From Paraphaeosphaeria minitans (lineage: Eukaryota; Ascomycota; Dothideomycetes; Pleosporales; Didymosphaeriaceae): 64,000 nt of DNA. Made by a program: the position numbers and the translations under genes. The DNA lies in the NCBI GenBank assembly GCA_015832175.1, contig WJXW01000005.1, positions 1,612,001 to 1,676,000 of the forward strand. The letters are read 5' to 3'. Below the pieces are notes generated by a model. It was not told the origin of the DNA. It saw nothing but the letters and a program-made list of their open reading frames with translations, and ran no database searches. Within the stretch, counting starts at the first letter, position 1. The number at the start of each line of letters is the position of its first letter. Of this stretch, positions 31,180-43,486 are shown piece after piece.

Positions 31180-34100
31180 ATATCTATATAGCGCAGTTAA
31201 GTAGTGATTCTTTTGTTCTTTCTAATTACTAAATAAATAGTTTAAAGATTGTTATAATAGACCTTCTATAAAGGTCCTAGATCTAGAGTAAGCTTAGTAA
31301 AGAATCTCTTAATCGCTATAGCTTCTTTACTTATATATTTAAGCGCTAGAAGCTCTGCTTCTATTATTAAAGTAGTAATTATGTTCTATTAAGCTACTTT
31401 CTATAGGATAGCTCCTCTAAATAATAGGATAATATATCTATAGGAAGATCGCTGTAATATTAGATTATTAGTAAATAAGGCATCTCTACATATTAGCAGA
31501 TTACGTCTATTGTAGCCACTAAAGACTATAGTCTGCTATCTAGTTTAATAGAGGTAAAGGATCACACGATTAATAGTAGTAAAGTGTTCTTTATTTAGAT
31601 TTATTAGAAAGTGTAATAGCTTTAACACTGTAAAGGCTATATCTAGGCGTAGTATAATTGCTGTGTAAAGAGCTAATCCTACCTCTTCTTAAAAGAGCTT
31701 TATTTATTAAGGAGTGGCTTCTCCTATGCTTGGAACAAAATCTTCTACTAATAGAGGTGTGGGAGGGAAGCTCCTAGAGTTTAAAAGGTTGAACTTTTTC
31801 GTGATCTTATTAATATAGGTATTATAGACTAGAGAAATTAATCTTGCTTCTCTATCCTTAATTACTTAAACACCTAGGAACCACTCTACTAGTCCTTTTA
31901 ATTTAATCTTATATTTGTTTACAATCTTTTTCTAAAAATCTAGGGCTTTTTTCTTTTTACTCTTGTAATAGAGAAGAAGAATGTTATTAATATAAAATAG
32001 AATAATAATACTTCAATCACTATTAAAGAAAAGGCATAGCTCTTCTAGTAAAGCTAAAAGTCTATAAGATTAAAGTGATCCCGCAAATTCCTTATACTAA
32101 AGAAGTGGTGAATCTCTTAAGCTATACAAAGCTTAATTTAATCTTATACACTTTCCTAGCTTTTTAAAACTATTAGGTAATTCACAAGTTACTAGATTAG
32201 CGGCTGTAATAAGAGTATTTAGAAACGCTCCTACTACATTAAATTGTAAGATTTCTAGATTAAATTCTACTGCTAGAGCTACAGCTAATTAAAAAGATCT
32301 TACTGCTAGGGTAGTAGCATAGGTAGAGTGGAGAGTATTCTTTTTCTAAAGATCTCCTCTTATAATAATTTAAGCTTTACACTTTTTAAAGTATCTATTT
32401 TAATTAAACTTATAGGTAAAGACCTACTTTAAAGGGAGCGGTCGCTCTAACACCTCTAATTATTTAATCTCTGTCTAGGTATCTTTATCTTACAAAGTTA
32501 AGATCTCTTTATAAGCGGTAAGGAGGAATAGCTTCCTATATAGATAATTATAAAAGTGTTTTTATAGGGTTAGCTCTAGTGTAAGCTTATCTCTATAAGT
32601 CTAAGCTGTATAAGACGCTCTAGGCGCCTTTCTAAGTATAGAAGCAAATACTATTACATTTAGTATAATATATTTTTCTTGCTTAGACTAGGCCTTTACT
32701 ACTCCTAGTATAAACGTGTGCTCTAATATTACATTAAGATCACTTTAAAGATAATTAGCGATTAGTGTATAAGCACCTAGCTTCTACCTACCTCTTAGCT
32801 AATTATCCTAATTATTTTACTTCCTTAATCTTTATAATAGCAGATAGCAATTTATTAGTTAGTAAATTTCTAGTGCTTTACCACAATTTCGCCTACTTGT
32901 TCTGCTTACCTCTAGATAGATCTACCTTCGCCTTTAGTGCACTAGTGGGTTATTTGCTTTATCTAGCGTGATTAAGTTATCTGCGCTAGGTTAATTAGTA
33001 ACCTAATTAGTTTCTACTAATAAATAGGGTATTAAATCCCTAGATTCTAGTAGGCCAGCTCTCTTAGTAGTGTTCTAGTAGCTGCCAGATATTTCTTAAT
33101 CACTTAACAGATTACCCCTAAGATTACCTAGCTCTAGTATCTAATTAGGGGTTATAAGTCCTGTACTTTCTTTCCTACTTAAGCGAATTCTTAGCTGCTA
33201 GCTAGCTAAGCCTACAGCTCGCTTAGTAGTAGGTACCTTAGGTTCCTAATTACTTAGCTAGCCTACTTTGCTTTTAATTACCTAAGGGTTACCTATAAGT
33301 CTAGTAGTAGTTCTTGTATACTTGTTTGTTTTAGGAAGAATATTAAGCGCGTCTTTATACACTTCTCCTAGATTATTTAGCTCTCCTTTTTAGAGGCTTT
33401 CCACTATTTTTAATATTTCTATCTTTAGAATAGATTGTTCCTCTAATCCTTTATAAAATAAGGACTTATTAAACCTTACATTTTGTGTAGTAATCACCTA
33501 ATTAAGCTAGGGAATCTATATTTAGTAGATATTAGAAGCTTTGTAGCCTACTAGATATCTAATATAGCCCCTAGGATTTACTTTAAATCCTCTTCTGTCT
33601 CGCCTAGCTGTACGCTTCTAATCTAAAGGGTAAGCTTAGTAGCTATAGGTGTAGATAGTACTCTAGTTTAGATAAAGATTAGCTATCCTATATTATGTTT
33701 TTACTAGTTTAAAATAACGAAAATATTATCTAAACTAAGCATCTAACGTTTTATTAGGTAATTAATAGCCTAATACTAGGCTAGGAATTATTCTTTAGAG
33801 CTAGCATGCCGCTTATATAATCTTCGGCTAGAGATTTAATAGTAAATTTGCGCTTATTCGCATTTTAATTGCTTTTGTTATAAGCTCCTGGCCTACTCTT
33901 TCTACAGCGCTATTAGGCTTATGCGTATAGGGCGGTAGTCTACTAATTATTATCCCTTCCTAATTAGCCTAAAATTCGTACTAGGATTTCCCTCTTTATA
34001 GAAGTGTTGCTGTATTATTATCCTAGTAGATTTTTGTGATTTGAAGCTCGTATTTTATATTAATAAGAGCTAAGAAATCCTGCTATACTCTTATTATTTT

Positions 34101-36150
34101 AGAAAGCGTCTTTATTCTAAGATTAAAAACGTAAGGTTTCTTACTAAAATCTTCTTTAATTAGTAAAACCTAGTTTTCTTTATTTCGAGCATTAGGCATA
34201 TTAAATAGATCTTAGGATAATAAGTAAAATAGCCTAGGTAATTGTTCTCTAGGTCTCCTAGAAATTACCTAGATTGTGTATATAGTAGTATAGTGCTTAT
34301 AATCCTTCCTTAACATTCTAGTGATCTTTACACCTTAGGCTGCAGTTACTAGAGCTTATAAGGCTCTACTTCCTATATGCCCTACTTAGAGGTGCTAGAG
34401 GTCCTTAGAATCTAATCTCTTAATATTAACCTAGGATAATCCTTTAGTGGTCACACTTATAATAGTTAGATAAGAGCAGATTAGCTTATATTATAGGAAA
34501 GTAAAGTTATACTCGCATCTTAGGTCTACTAAGATAACACTTTATTCTAGGCTTCTAATCCTAAGAGTGTAATTTAAACTAAGGTACTAAATCTTTGCTT
34601 TCTTTAAAAGAGCTTCTAATATAATATTTATATAAAAGCCTTCTACTACTCTTACTCCTTAGAGTAGCAGATCTTCTATAAATCTTCTATTTTTCCTATG
34701 TAAAGCGTTCTTAATTAGTCTATTACTAATTCCTAAGATTAGGAGGCTTTATATACCTACCTCTATACTCTTGTTTAATAATTAAAACGTCTTAGGAATA
34801 AGTCTTTTGCAATTATTAACTAGGTAAACTGCTATAGCACTGTCTAGTATTGTACATTCTAATAGAGGATAAGCGTTAGAATATAGAGTAGAGTAGACAC
34901 CTAATGCTCTATTATCTGTAGGCAGATTAAATAGGTTTAGTAGAGTAGTAGTAATACTACTAGAATACTTAATAGTCTTAGTAGAGGATTATTTCTTATT
35001 TTATCCTGCCTTCGTAATCGCATTACAAAGGTTTAACTACTTAGGCTACTTAAGTTAATTAAGAATCTCTAATTTTTCTTTATTAGTGAGATTAAATAAC
35101 GATGTTCTATTCTAGGGTAATTTAGCTATTGCGGTTTAAAGTCTTTAGCACTTTATTAGTTTCTACCTATAAGTATAGGGCTTATAGGGACAGTTTGGTT
35201 GTTTCTTTGTCTAATTAAATAAACTAGAACTATTAGAGTTAGTAGATTGTCTTAATAATCTATTAAAAGTGGCGAATACCCTACTTGTTTTATTAGAACT
35301 AGATTAGATTAAATGCTCCTAGATGAGCGCTGAAAATACTTTCCCTAGATTGTCTAGTGTGATTTGATTCTGTTCTAGCGTCTTATCCTAGATTAGCTAT
35401 TAGTTTATTAATTAGGCCTAATCTAGTGCTATACGCGCGGCGATTGCATTTAGGAAATCTTAGGTAGTAAGTAGTCTACTAATTTCGCTAATTAAGTAAG
35501 TTTTTGCTTTTTAATAGAGGAGCTGCTATTCTTTAAACTAGGTTTTAGGACTTTGTCTTACCTGCTTGGCTTTTTTAAGATAAGCGCAGTATAAAGCTTA
35601 AATATTATTCTGTGTAGCTCTTTTATTTAGTGCGAGATCTTCCTTTAAGAGTTAAATTAGGGACTAAAGCGTAGTTTAGCGTGTATTAACTAGAGTAATT
35701 ATGGTAGGAGCAAGTAGATTAGGCGATACTGTAGTGTTTACCTAAGTCTAGAGATTCTGTATCTTAGTATAGTCTACTTACTAGTCTAAAACTACTGCTC
35801 TATATTCTGCTATTTGTAAAGGAAAGCTCTCTTTATCTATTTTATACTTAGTAAGCTCTGCTTTGTATAATTAAATACTTACTATAGAGGCTGTATCTAT
35901 AATTAGTAATAGTTTCTATAGGAGCAGAGGTTATTCTAGCTTTACGTAATTAATTGCTAGAGCGTTAATTGCCTCTAGGTTAATTTAGTTCTAGATTCCT
36001 TTTAAGTTTGCTTAGAATTAAAGCTAGACAAACTAGTAAGGCTAGCTAGCGCGATTAACAAGCTGTACTTCTGCTATTTTAATAATTTTTATAATTAGAA
36101 TAGAGGGATTGTATTGTAGAGAGGTTCTAAATAGAGTATTATATAATAAT
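31180..36150 (-). pseudogene. Copia-1 gag-pol remnant
   Basis: Right to left. Gag at about 36100-35000. Protease near 34850 (TILDS...VNNC trace). Integrase at about 34500-33700, with the well-kept block YTHKPNSAVERVGQELI (family consensus around the third catalytic residue: NG.AER). A long linker follows, then RT at about 32650-31800 with LNQALYSLRDSP and the catalytic box degraded to FYINNILLLY (family YVDD). RNase H is at about 31560-31200 (EAELLALKYISKEAI). The changes fit G-to-A and C-to-T mutation. Many TAA/TAG codons make the whole frame non-functional. A 68-codon open frame at 32765-32971 on the other strand is only a shadow of this gene. Confidence 0.85.
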
Positions 36151-36210
36151 TTAAGTGTTACTAAGTAGGTAGAGAGAATTGTCCTACGTTCTAAGCGCTA
36201 GGCTTATAAC

Positions 36211-36405
36211 TGTTGTGGTAAAAAGGGCTTAAACTATTATAGGATATTTAGGAGCAGAGTTGTAAAGAATACAAATAGCTGATTATAGGAAAGGATGCCG
36301 AAAGGGCAGACTATATACAAAAGAAATGAGCCTCTTGGCAAGAATCCTGTGATCTGAATTAGTGGATCTAGAAAGAATCACAGAAGTAAGTGTTTTACTT
36401 TAACA
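36211..36405 (-). repeat. 5' LTR of Copia-1
   Basis: 195 bp, TGTTGTGGTAAAAAGG...TTTTACTTTAACA, followed by the second TSD copy CTAGT. Less mutated than the 3' LTR: more CpA and TpG remain. Confidence 0.9.
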
Positions 36406-36786
<381 letters not shown>

Positions 36787-39068
36787 ATAACCTTTTAGAC
36801 CTAAACTAGCGCCTTACTAAGCCTAGCTATATATATACTAAAAAGGAGATTAATAACACTAAAGTAGAAAAGATTCTCTAGAGCCTTAACACGCCTATAT
36901 AGTAGCCTAAAAGTAGTAATTACCCTTACACCTATATACCTCTAAAAGGCGTGTACTAGCTTATTATCCTAACCCTATTACCTCTACTTATACTCTAAAG
37001 TAGCTTTATATTACTAAGAGCGCAGTTCTTTAAAAAGATAGTTTAGATAAGGAGCTAGCTAATCCTAATATAGGCCTTATATATATTAAATATATTACGC
37101 ACCTAAAGTAGCTTACGCGTATAGTGTAAGTTTATAGCCTTATATTCTAGACTATTATTAATATTTATATAACTATTCACTATTTTAGGGTTACTTCTAT
37201 AGCGCCTACTACTATACTAAGGCCACCTACTAGTATAATTCCGCCATCTTCGCTAATAACCTAGGCCTAAGGTAGCTCTACGCCTCTAGATTAAATACGT
37301 AGAATAAGGCTAGGTTAATAGTAATTTATATATTTATAATTCTAAAATGTATAGCAATAACTCCTAAAAGCCTATAACTAGAACGCTACCTACCTTTATA
37401 GTAGAGTTTTACTACTTAGTCTAGTAGTATAAGTAGTACCTAAACTTAGCCTTTAAAATCGCTAGTCTAGTCTAAGAGCTAGACTCCGCTACTATATCTT
37501 TACTTTATTATAGTAATAGAACAGTAGTCGCCTCCCTAGTATAGATATAGCCCTAGTAGCACTTTTACTCTAGATAACTCTAGCCTAGCGTAGCGGCAAC
37601 TATAATTAGAATCTAGTGGCGTTAGCTAATAATATAGTAGAATAGATAAATAATATAGAAAACTATATTTAGTAATCTAAGGAGAGTATAGACTAGTATC
37701 TAGATAAGATAATCTAGATCTAAGCGTAAACTACTAACCTACTTACTACTATTATAAAGCGACTTAGAATAGCTTCTAACTAATACTACTCTACCCTTTT
37801 AGTGGCCCTAGCCTAATAATATATCCCCTTTAACCTATATTAAGAGCCTTATAGAGTAACTCTATCTAAACCTTTATTTAGGGCTAGCTTAGTGCACCTT
37901 CTTAGCTACTACTACTACTAGTGGGAAGAGTAATATAGTTATTATAGCTTTTTTTTATTCTTATCTAGTGCTACTTTAGTGCTGCTTTAGTTATTATGTC
38001 TTTAGGGCTAATAGCCTTTAGTAGTTTTTAAATAGGTAGCGCCTCTACTAGAGAAGTAGAAGAAGAATAAATTCTTAAATATCTATTATAGTTTCTCTTG
38101 TAAGATTTATATACACTTTTTTATAGGCTAAATAGAACTATTTTTGTGCCTATAGTCCACCTAAGCGGCCTTAAAGTAGTCTAGAGCTATAGTATCTATA
38201 ATATTTCTAACTAGCACCTAGATTAGCGATACTTACCTAGTCTACTTTACTAGTGCCTATTGTTATTTACCCTAGGCGTTTTTACTACGTAGGACCTTAT
38301 CTACTTCTTATTTATATAGATCTAGGTCCGCTTCTTCTAGCTCTAGGGCTAGGCCTAGCTAGGCGTTAGTCTAGGTCTAGCTAGATAGGGGATTGTCTAC
38401 TACTTACTTAAAGAGGTTAACGTAGATAGTTTTATAGAATTTACTAGATAGGTCTAGTATTACTATAAGTAGTAATAGTATAGTTATTATAATATACTAT
38501 ACTTTAAGCTAGTTAAGTTTCTTCTTTAGCTAATTAGTTTTTATATTATATAGTAAAAACTATATTTTATCTCTAGTTTAAAATTACTTAATAGGGTAGT
38601 AAGTATAGTTTATAGCCTTAATAGTGCGCTACTGCCTAGAAATAATAGTAGTCTAGGCTAAAACTATCCCTCTTTTAAAATAGTCTAGAAAGTGCCCTAC
38701 CCTCTTAGTAGGGATGTAGCTAGGCTTTACTAGTAAAGGGATTCTTTTAAGGAAATTAAAGTAGTATCTATTAAGTAGAAAGTTTAGGCTTAGGCCTATA
38801 GTAGTAAATACCCTATTATTTAATATAAGCTAGTAGGCTAGAAGGTAGTCTAGCTATTTCATCTATTTAAAGTTAACTATAATATAAAGGACTAAGAGCA
38901 CTTTCCAGTTTACCCTTTCTATACTACTATTAGTCTAGGAGTAGTATATAGTAGAGAGGAGTTATTTTATTCTAGTTAATTTATATAGCGTAGTCTAGAA
39001 CTTTCCTAGCTAGTCTAAGCCTCTATCCGTAATTAATAAGGTAAAGAAGCTATAGAACTACTACTATA
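36787..39068 (-). mobile_element. Gypsy-II (second Gypsy family), copy 1, 3' fragment
   Basis: Homologous to 54605-56834 plus 63541-63606 (copy 2). It contains the integrase core 3' half, integrase C-terminus and the 3' non-pol region. The left end is lost at the (TAG)n joint, and homology stops at about 39068 in the middle of the integrase. No LTR is present. Confidence 0.72.
38020..39068 (-). pseudogene. Gypsy-II copy 1 integrase and C-terminal region remnant
   Basis: Minus strand from 39068: FFTLLITDRGLDQLGKF matches the conserved SDRG block of Ty3/Gypsy integrases. It is followed by the YHPQTN..ERVNQ-type block (clear in copy 2), then the basic GKxL/KY region of the integrase C-terminal domain and an acidic linker. 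RIP stops occur throughout. Confidence 0.72.
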
Positions 39069-39653
39069 TTATAAGGTCTAGTTATAGGCAATAGTATTTA
39101 CTTTACACTAGAAAGAATAGTAAAAGGATAACTTAATAGTATTAATAGAATAATACTTATCTTATGTGGAGTTAGAGCGCAGTGTAGGTTTTATACAGCT
39201 AGCTCACTTAGTGTATAGGCCCTTTATAAGTCTTTAGCGCTAGATACTATAACACCATAATAATATTATAATCTACCTATTATAGAACCTTCCCCTCTAG
39301 CTATACTCCTCTGCAGTATACTATAGCCTTAATAAAAACCTCACCCTAGAGGAAAGGAAAAGAGTGTTTATAGGAGTGCACGTTATATATATAATAACAG
39401 TATGTTATAAATAAATAGTACGCATTGTAAACGCATTATATGTGTTATTTATTATTAGGCTCCTACTCCTTCTATTTACTATAGCCTTTTGTAATATAGG
39501 GTAATAGGGCTATATAGTTTTAATATTATTTTAAACTTCGTGTGCTCTCTACCTATATAATATATAACTACTACACACTTAGCGTAGATAAAGCGCTTAA
39601 CCTTTAAATAACTTTCTTAATTATTTAATATACTATACTACCTAGTGCCTAAG
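39069..39653. other. RIP-mutated DNA of unknown origin
   Basis: Diverges from Gypsy-II copy 2 at 39069 and ends at the Copia-3 LTR. It contains the inverted-looking TATATATATAATAACAG and GTAAACGCATTATATG but no catalytic motif or LTR border. The transition point may be a deletion or insertion scar in Gypsy-II copy 1. Confidence 0.45.
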
Positions 39654-40079
39654 TGTAAGGAATAGGTAACCTTTAAAGTTTCCTAGAGTTACCTTTTCTA
39701 TATTCTAGAAGTTTCTATAATAACGTCATAATGACGTCATAGCCCTATGGATACTAGGTAACGTTATAGGTGACGTTATAAGGTGACGTTATAGGTGACG
39801 TTATAGGTAACGTTATAAAATAGTAGAGAATTACTAAGTAGAATACTCTAGAATCTCTACTATATGTATATAAGGAGAGTTACCTTCTACGTGTACTCTC
39901 TATCCTAGTTAGTAATTCTAAGCCTATACCTAAGCTTTTATTGCTCTATTTAACTACGTTCGATCTACCCTCTATTACCCTAGTCTCTACTATTCTAGGT
40001 AAATAGTACTAGGGGAGAGAAGGTACTAGAAGGTCTAGAAGGTTACCCTTTATCCTCTAGCCTCTATCTCCTCTTTACA
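39654..40079 (+). repeat. 5' LTR of Copia-3
   Basis: 426 bp, TGTAAGGAAT...CTCTTTACA, with matching TGTAA/TTACA ends. A TATATAAGG at about 39865-39875 is a good TATA box, and CT-rich DNA follows. The U3 carries bZIP-like sites listed separately. The end is set by the primer-binding site that follows directly. Confidence 0.75.
39732..39817. promoter_or_regulatory. CRE-type palindrome and five tandem GGTGACGTTATA units in the Copia-3 U3
   Basis: A perfect TGACGTCA lies at 39732-39739. From 39757 to 39817 there are five 11-13 bp units GGT(G/A)ACGTTATA, each holding an ACGT core. TGACGT half-sites and TGACGTCA are classical targets of ATF/CREB-type bZIP factors, so this resembles an LTR enhancer upstream of the TATA box. 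Confidence 0.6.
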
Positions 40080-40091
40080 GGTTATGAGCCC
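40080..40091 (+). promoter_or_regulatory. Putative primer-binding site of Copia-3
   Basis: GGTTATGAGCCC directly after the 5' LTR. Copia-type elements typically start here with a GGTTAT-AGCCC-like tRNA complement, and Copia-1 has GTTATAAGCC at the same place on the other strand. Confidence 0.55.
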
Positions 40092-41057
40092 GGCCTAGCC
40101 TTTTACTACGTATTAGTCTATTAGTAGTACTATTTAGGTATTTACCTATTAGTTTAAACTACTATAGAGTTTCCTATAACGGGTAACTTTTAACTCTATA
40201 AGGAAAGAGGGCATTTCTAAAAGAAAACTATTTAGGTTATATAACCTTTAGTTTAATTTCTTACTAGAATAAAATTCTAGAGACTATATCTCTCTAGAAA
40301 TATACTTTATTAGAAAGATCTATTTCCTACCTCTCTAGGGAATATAGAGTTAGGAGGCTTATATAAGCGTTCTAGCCTAGCCTAGTTTGCCTGGTTTTAG
40401 TTATCTATCTAGTAAAGGATAAAAAGAGTAGGCCTATTACTTTATAGTAAGCTGGGCTAGTATTCTCTAAGGTTCTATCCTAGCCGTCCCTGCCTGCCTT
40501 ATCTCTAGTAATAGAGGAGTAATAAGGTAAACTGGGAGTAAAGTCTATGCAAGAGTAATTTCTCCTAGAACTAAAGATATATAAAACTAGGCCGTTTAAC
40601 TAGTGTTAGGAAGGTAGTAGTAGGATTAAATTATTCTAGAAACTGCGTAGAAAACAGTTACCTAGGATAGTCCCTACTATATAGCCTCTTCTAGATAAGG
40701 GAAATCTAGTAGAGCCTGGCCTAAGCTAGTTTTACTACTAAAAAGTAGAACCTATTTACGCCTAGGAAGGCATTTTTTCCTAAAAAAAAACAAAAAAAAC
40801 CTAGGGCTATTCTCTATTATTAAGAGATAGAAAAGATTATCTTTATAAAAGGTAAAAAGGGAACTTAGGGATTATTCTCTAGAAGTTATAAGACCTATTA
40901 TTATAGGCTTTCTATCTAGTTTAAGACTATTAAGGGGTTGTTTAAAGAAAAGTTATATATCTCTAGATAAAAGACCTAGATCTCCTAGGAATTAAGGAGA
41001 AGTAGGCATTTTAGGTTTAATTCTAGATACTTAAAAAAGGTTTAATCTAGAAACCTA

Positions 41058-41153
41058 TAAGACCTATAACTTCTAAAAGGTAAACTAGAAGTATAAGGCA
41101 ATTAAACCCCTATAAGACCTATAACTTCTAAATTAAGAAGTATAAGGCAATTA
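41058..41153. repeat. Tandem duplication in the Copia-3 leader
   Basis: TAAGACCTATAACTTCTAAA and GAAGTATAAGGCAATTAAACC each occur twice, giving two ~48-bp units just before the gag frame. Confidence 0.7.
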
Positions 41154-41260
41154 AACCTATATTTTAACCTAGAATCTTATTAAGATCTAGAAGTTAGAGA
41201 AGTACTTACTCTACTAGTCTATATATATTAAGACTAGATAAAATAGGAGACTCTCTATTT

Positions 41261-42700
41261 AAAATCCCTAAGTTAAGTGGTTCTAAGAACTACGAAATTT
41301 AGTCTATTAGAATGGAGGCCCACCTTATTAAAGAGGATTGTCTAGAGGTTATGTCTAGTAATATTTAAGACCTAACTCTAGAATAACAAGCTGTTCTATA
41401 GGAAAAAGCTTCTAAAGCTACTAGTATTTTAAAACTTTTCTTAGAAGATAGCCCTCTAGTACAAACTAGGTTTATAACAAATTCCTATATACTTTAGAAT
41501 AAGTTAAAAGAACTTTACAAGCTAAAGGGATTTAGTAGTGAATTTATACTAAGTAAAGACCTTATTAACACTACTTTAACTAGCTATAAAAATAATCTAG
41601 AAAGCTACGTTAATAGCTTTAACAGGCTAGTAAATAACCTAGAGGCTAAGTCTATTAATCTTCCTGAAGGATTCCTAGTAGCCCTACTTCTAAACAATCT
41701 GAATAGTAGGGATTATAAGTATAGTATTGCAGTTATTACTTAGTCTATTAGGATAAATAGTAAAAAGGGAGAAGACCTAGATTTAGATTCTATAGTAAGC
41801 TAGCTCCTTAACGAATCTAGGAGACTAAGTTCTATAATAAAATGCTCTACTAATAGTAATCTACTTCCTAGAGTAAATAATAATAACTCTAGAGAAGATA
41901 AAGACATAGAAATGTCTATACTTACTAGAGGAAATAGTAAAAAAGACCTTTGTTCCTACTATAGTAAAGAGGGACATATAGAGTCTAATTACTAGGTTAA
42001 ATTCCCTAATAAGAAGCCTAAAAACTATAAGGCTAGAAAGGGAAAGTTTAATAAAGAAAGTAGTAATAATACTCTTCTAAAAGAAAAAGATGGAGAGACT
42101 ATTCTTACTACTAAAAAACCCAAAAATAAGTCTAAAGAAATAGACTTTATACTAGATTCTGGCGCCACTATACATACTTGTTATATAGAAGAGTTATTTA
42201 CTACTTTAGAACCTACAGATACGTCTATTAAATGGGGAAATTCTGATAGCTCTATAGGAGCAAAAGGGGTTGGAAATATAGAACTCCTATTTACTAAAAT
42301 AAGTAAGAAAGTCACCTTAAGTAAGGTTTTATTTGTGCTAGAACTAGGTGTTAACCTTATAAGCCTAAATAGACTTATAGAAAGAGGTCTAAATCTAAAT
42401 TTTACTAGATTAAGCTGTGAGGTTATATCTCCTAGTAGAAATATCCTTATAAAAGAAGAATATAAAGAAGGTGTTACAGTCTTTAAGGCCATAAGTTCTA
42501 AAATAGACTTTAAAACCTCTAGTAAAATACTAAATACTTTATCTCCTAGGAAAATTAATCCTAGACAAGAAGAGGTTAATTCTATAAAGAAAATAGTTAT
42601 TAATAACAACTCTGTGAAACTATGGCATAATAGACTAGCGCCTATAGAGCCTAGTAGAGAAATAGAGCCTAATAAGGAAAATAATATTCCTAAGGCTTAA
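41261..42700 (+). pseudogene. Copia-3 gag-protease remnant, integrase missing
   Basis: A single frame of 480 codons with only about ten TAA/TAG codons; the last 122 codons (from 42335) are fully open. Domains: a UBN2/Copia-type gag (starts KIPKLSGSKNYEIQSIRMEA), a zinc knuckle at 41951-41992 (CSYYSKEGHIESNY, two Cys changed to Tyr), an aspartic protease at 42150-42200 with intact DSGA (FILDSGATIHTC), and a GAG-pre-integrase motif at 42617-42640 (VKLWHNRLA). After LWHNRL the frame passes directly into a Glu/Pro/Asn-rich linker (IEPSREIEPNKENNIPKA). In intact elements a ~200-residue integrase core stands between these parts, so an in-frame deletion is likely. Relative lack of Gln/Trp codons explains why the frame survived. 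Confidence 0.8.
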
Positions 42701-42803
42701 CAAGACTCTAACCCTAAAGGAGTTATTAATAGGAATAAAGAACCAATTCCTAAAACTACTAATATAAGTTAGGAAAACCTGTATAAAGAACTAGTAGAAG
42801 AAA

Positions 42804-42998
42804 TGTTGTAGTAAAAAGGGCTCGAACTATTACAGGATATTCAAGAGCAGAGTTGTAAAGAATATAAATAGCTAATTGTAGGAAAGGATGCTAAAAGGGC
42901 AGACTATATATAAAAGAAACAAGCCTCTTAGTAAGAATCCTGTAATATGAATTAGTAGATCTAGAAAGAATTATAGAAGTAAGTGTTTTACTTTAACA
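42804..42998 (-). repeat. 3' LTR of Copia-2
   Basis: 195 bp, TGTTGTAGTAAAAAGG...TTTTACTTTAACA, followed by ACACCCTTTAAG, the counterpart of the polypurine-tract region in Copia-1. Confidence 0.9.
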
Positions 42999-43486
42999 CA
43001 CCCTTTAAGTAATTGCTTAAAGCGGATTACCTATCCTAAGAAGTAATCTATAATCGTCTAAATCCTTCCTAAAGATCTTTAAAAAACTATCTAAAGGCTG
43101 TTTAAAGATTAAAAAACTATTAAGAATTATTCTTCTAAATCTCTTTATCTTAAAAATAGCGATTCTATCACCCCCTACTTATTGTAATAGCAAAACAATT
43201 ACTGTTTATTTTTTAAATTACAAATCCTATTGTAAATCGTGTCCAGAATCTCTTCTTCTAGTGGGTTAGGAGCTTATAAGCATAGCACAAAGGCCTAGAG
43301 CGTAAATGCTTTTATTCTACTACTCTTTTCGCTTACTTCCTATTAACTATAAGATAATTTCCCTGCTCTTACTAGCTAGTAAGTATAGTAGGTAGGCGTG
43401 TTTTAATTAGGAAGGAGTAGTAGTAAGAGAAATAAGTAGTAAGGAAGGAGCGTATTTAGCGCTTAATAATTAGATAGGCGGTAGAG

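Larger units (their letters stand above)
29164..36405 (-). mobile_element. Copia-1 LTR retrotransposon, minus strand, complete but RIP-inactivated
   Basis: A 7242-bp element with two 195-bp LTRs and perfect 5-bp TSDs CTAGT (29159-29163, 36406-36410), inserted into R1. The coding order read right to left (gag, protease, integrase, RT, RNase H) is the Ty1/Copia order. At the 5' end the LTR is followed by a possible primer-binding site GTTATAAGCC. At the 3' end GGGGGTAT-type purines (ATACCCCC on +) precede the 3' LTR. About 1.8 kb of extra DNA lies between RNase H and the 3' LTR. Confidence 0.88.
39654..42803 (+). mobile_element. Copia-3 LTR retrotransposon (+ strand), left part, lightly RIP-mutated in its coding frame
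   Basis: 5' LTR (39654-40079), primer-binding site, a 1.2-kb leader and a gag/protease frame, cut at 42803 by the 3' LTR of Copia-2. RT and RNase H are not seen; they should lie beyond the nested insertions, right of position 64000. Candidate left TSD of this element is CTAAG (39649-39653); that of the Copia-2 insertion is AGAAA (42799-42803). Confidence 0.8.

Noticed and set aside
32765..32971. 68-codon + strand open frame
   Set aside because: Lies antisense to the linker between integrase and RT of Copia-1; Leu/Tyr-rich shadow of AT-rich DNA. The same place in Copia-2 is not open.
42181..42609. 142-codon minus-strand open frame
   Set aside because: Antisense shadow of the Copia-3 protease frame, which has the DSGA and LWHNRL motifs.
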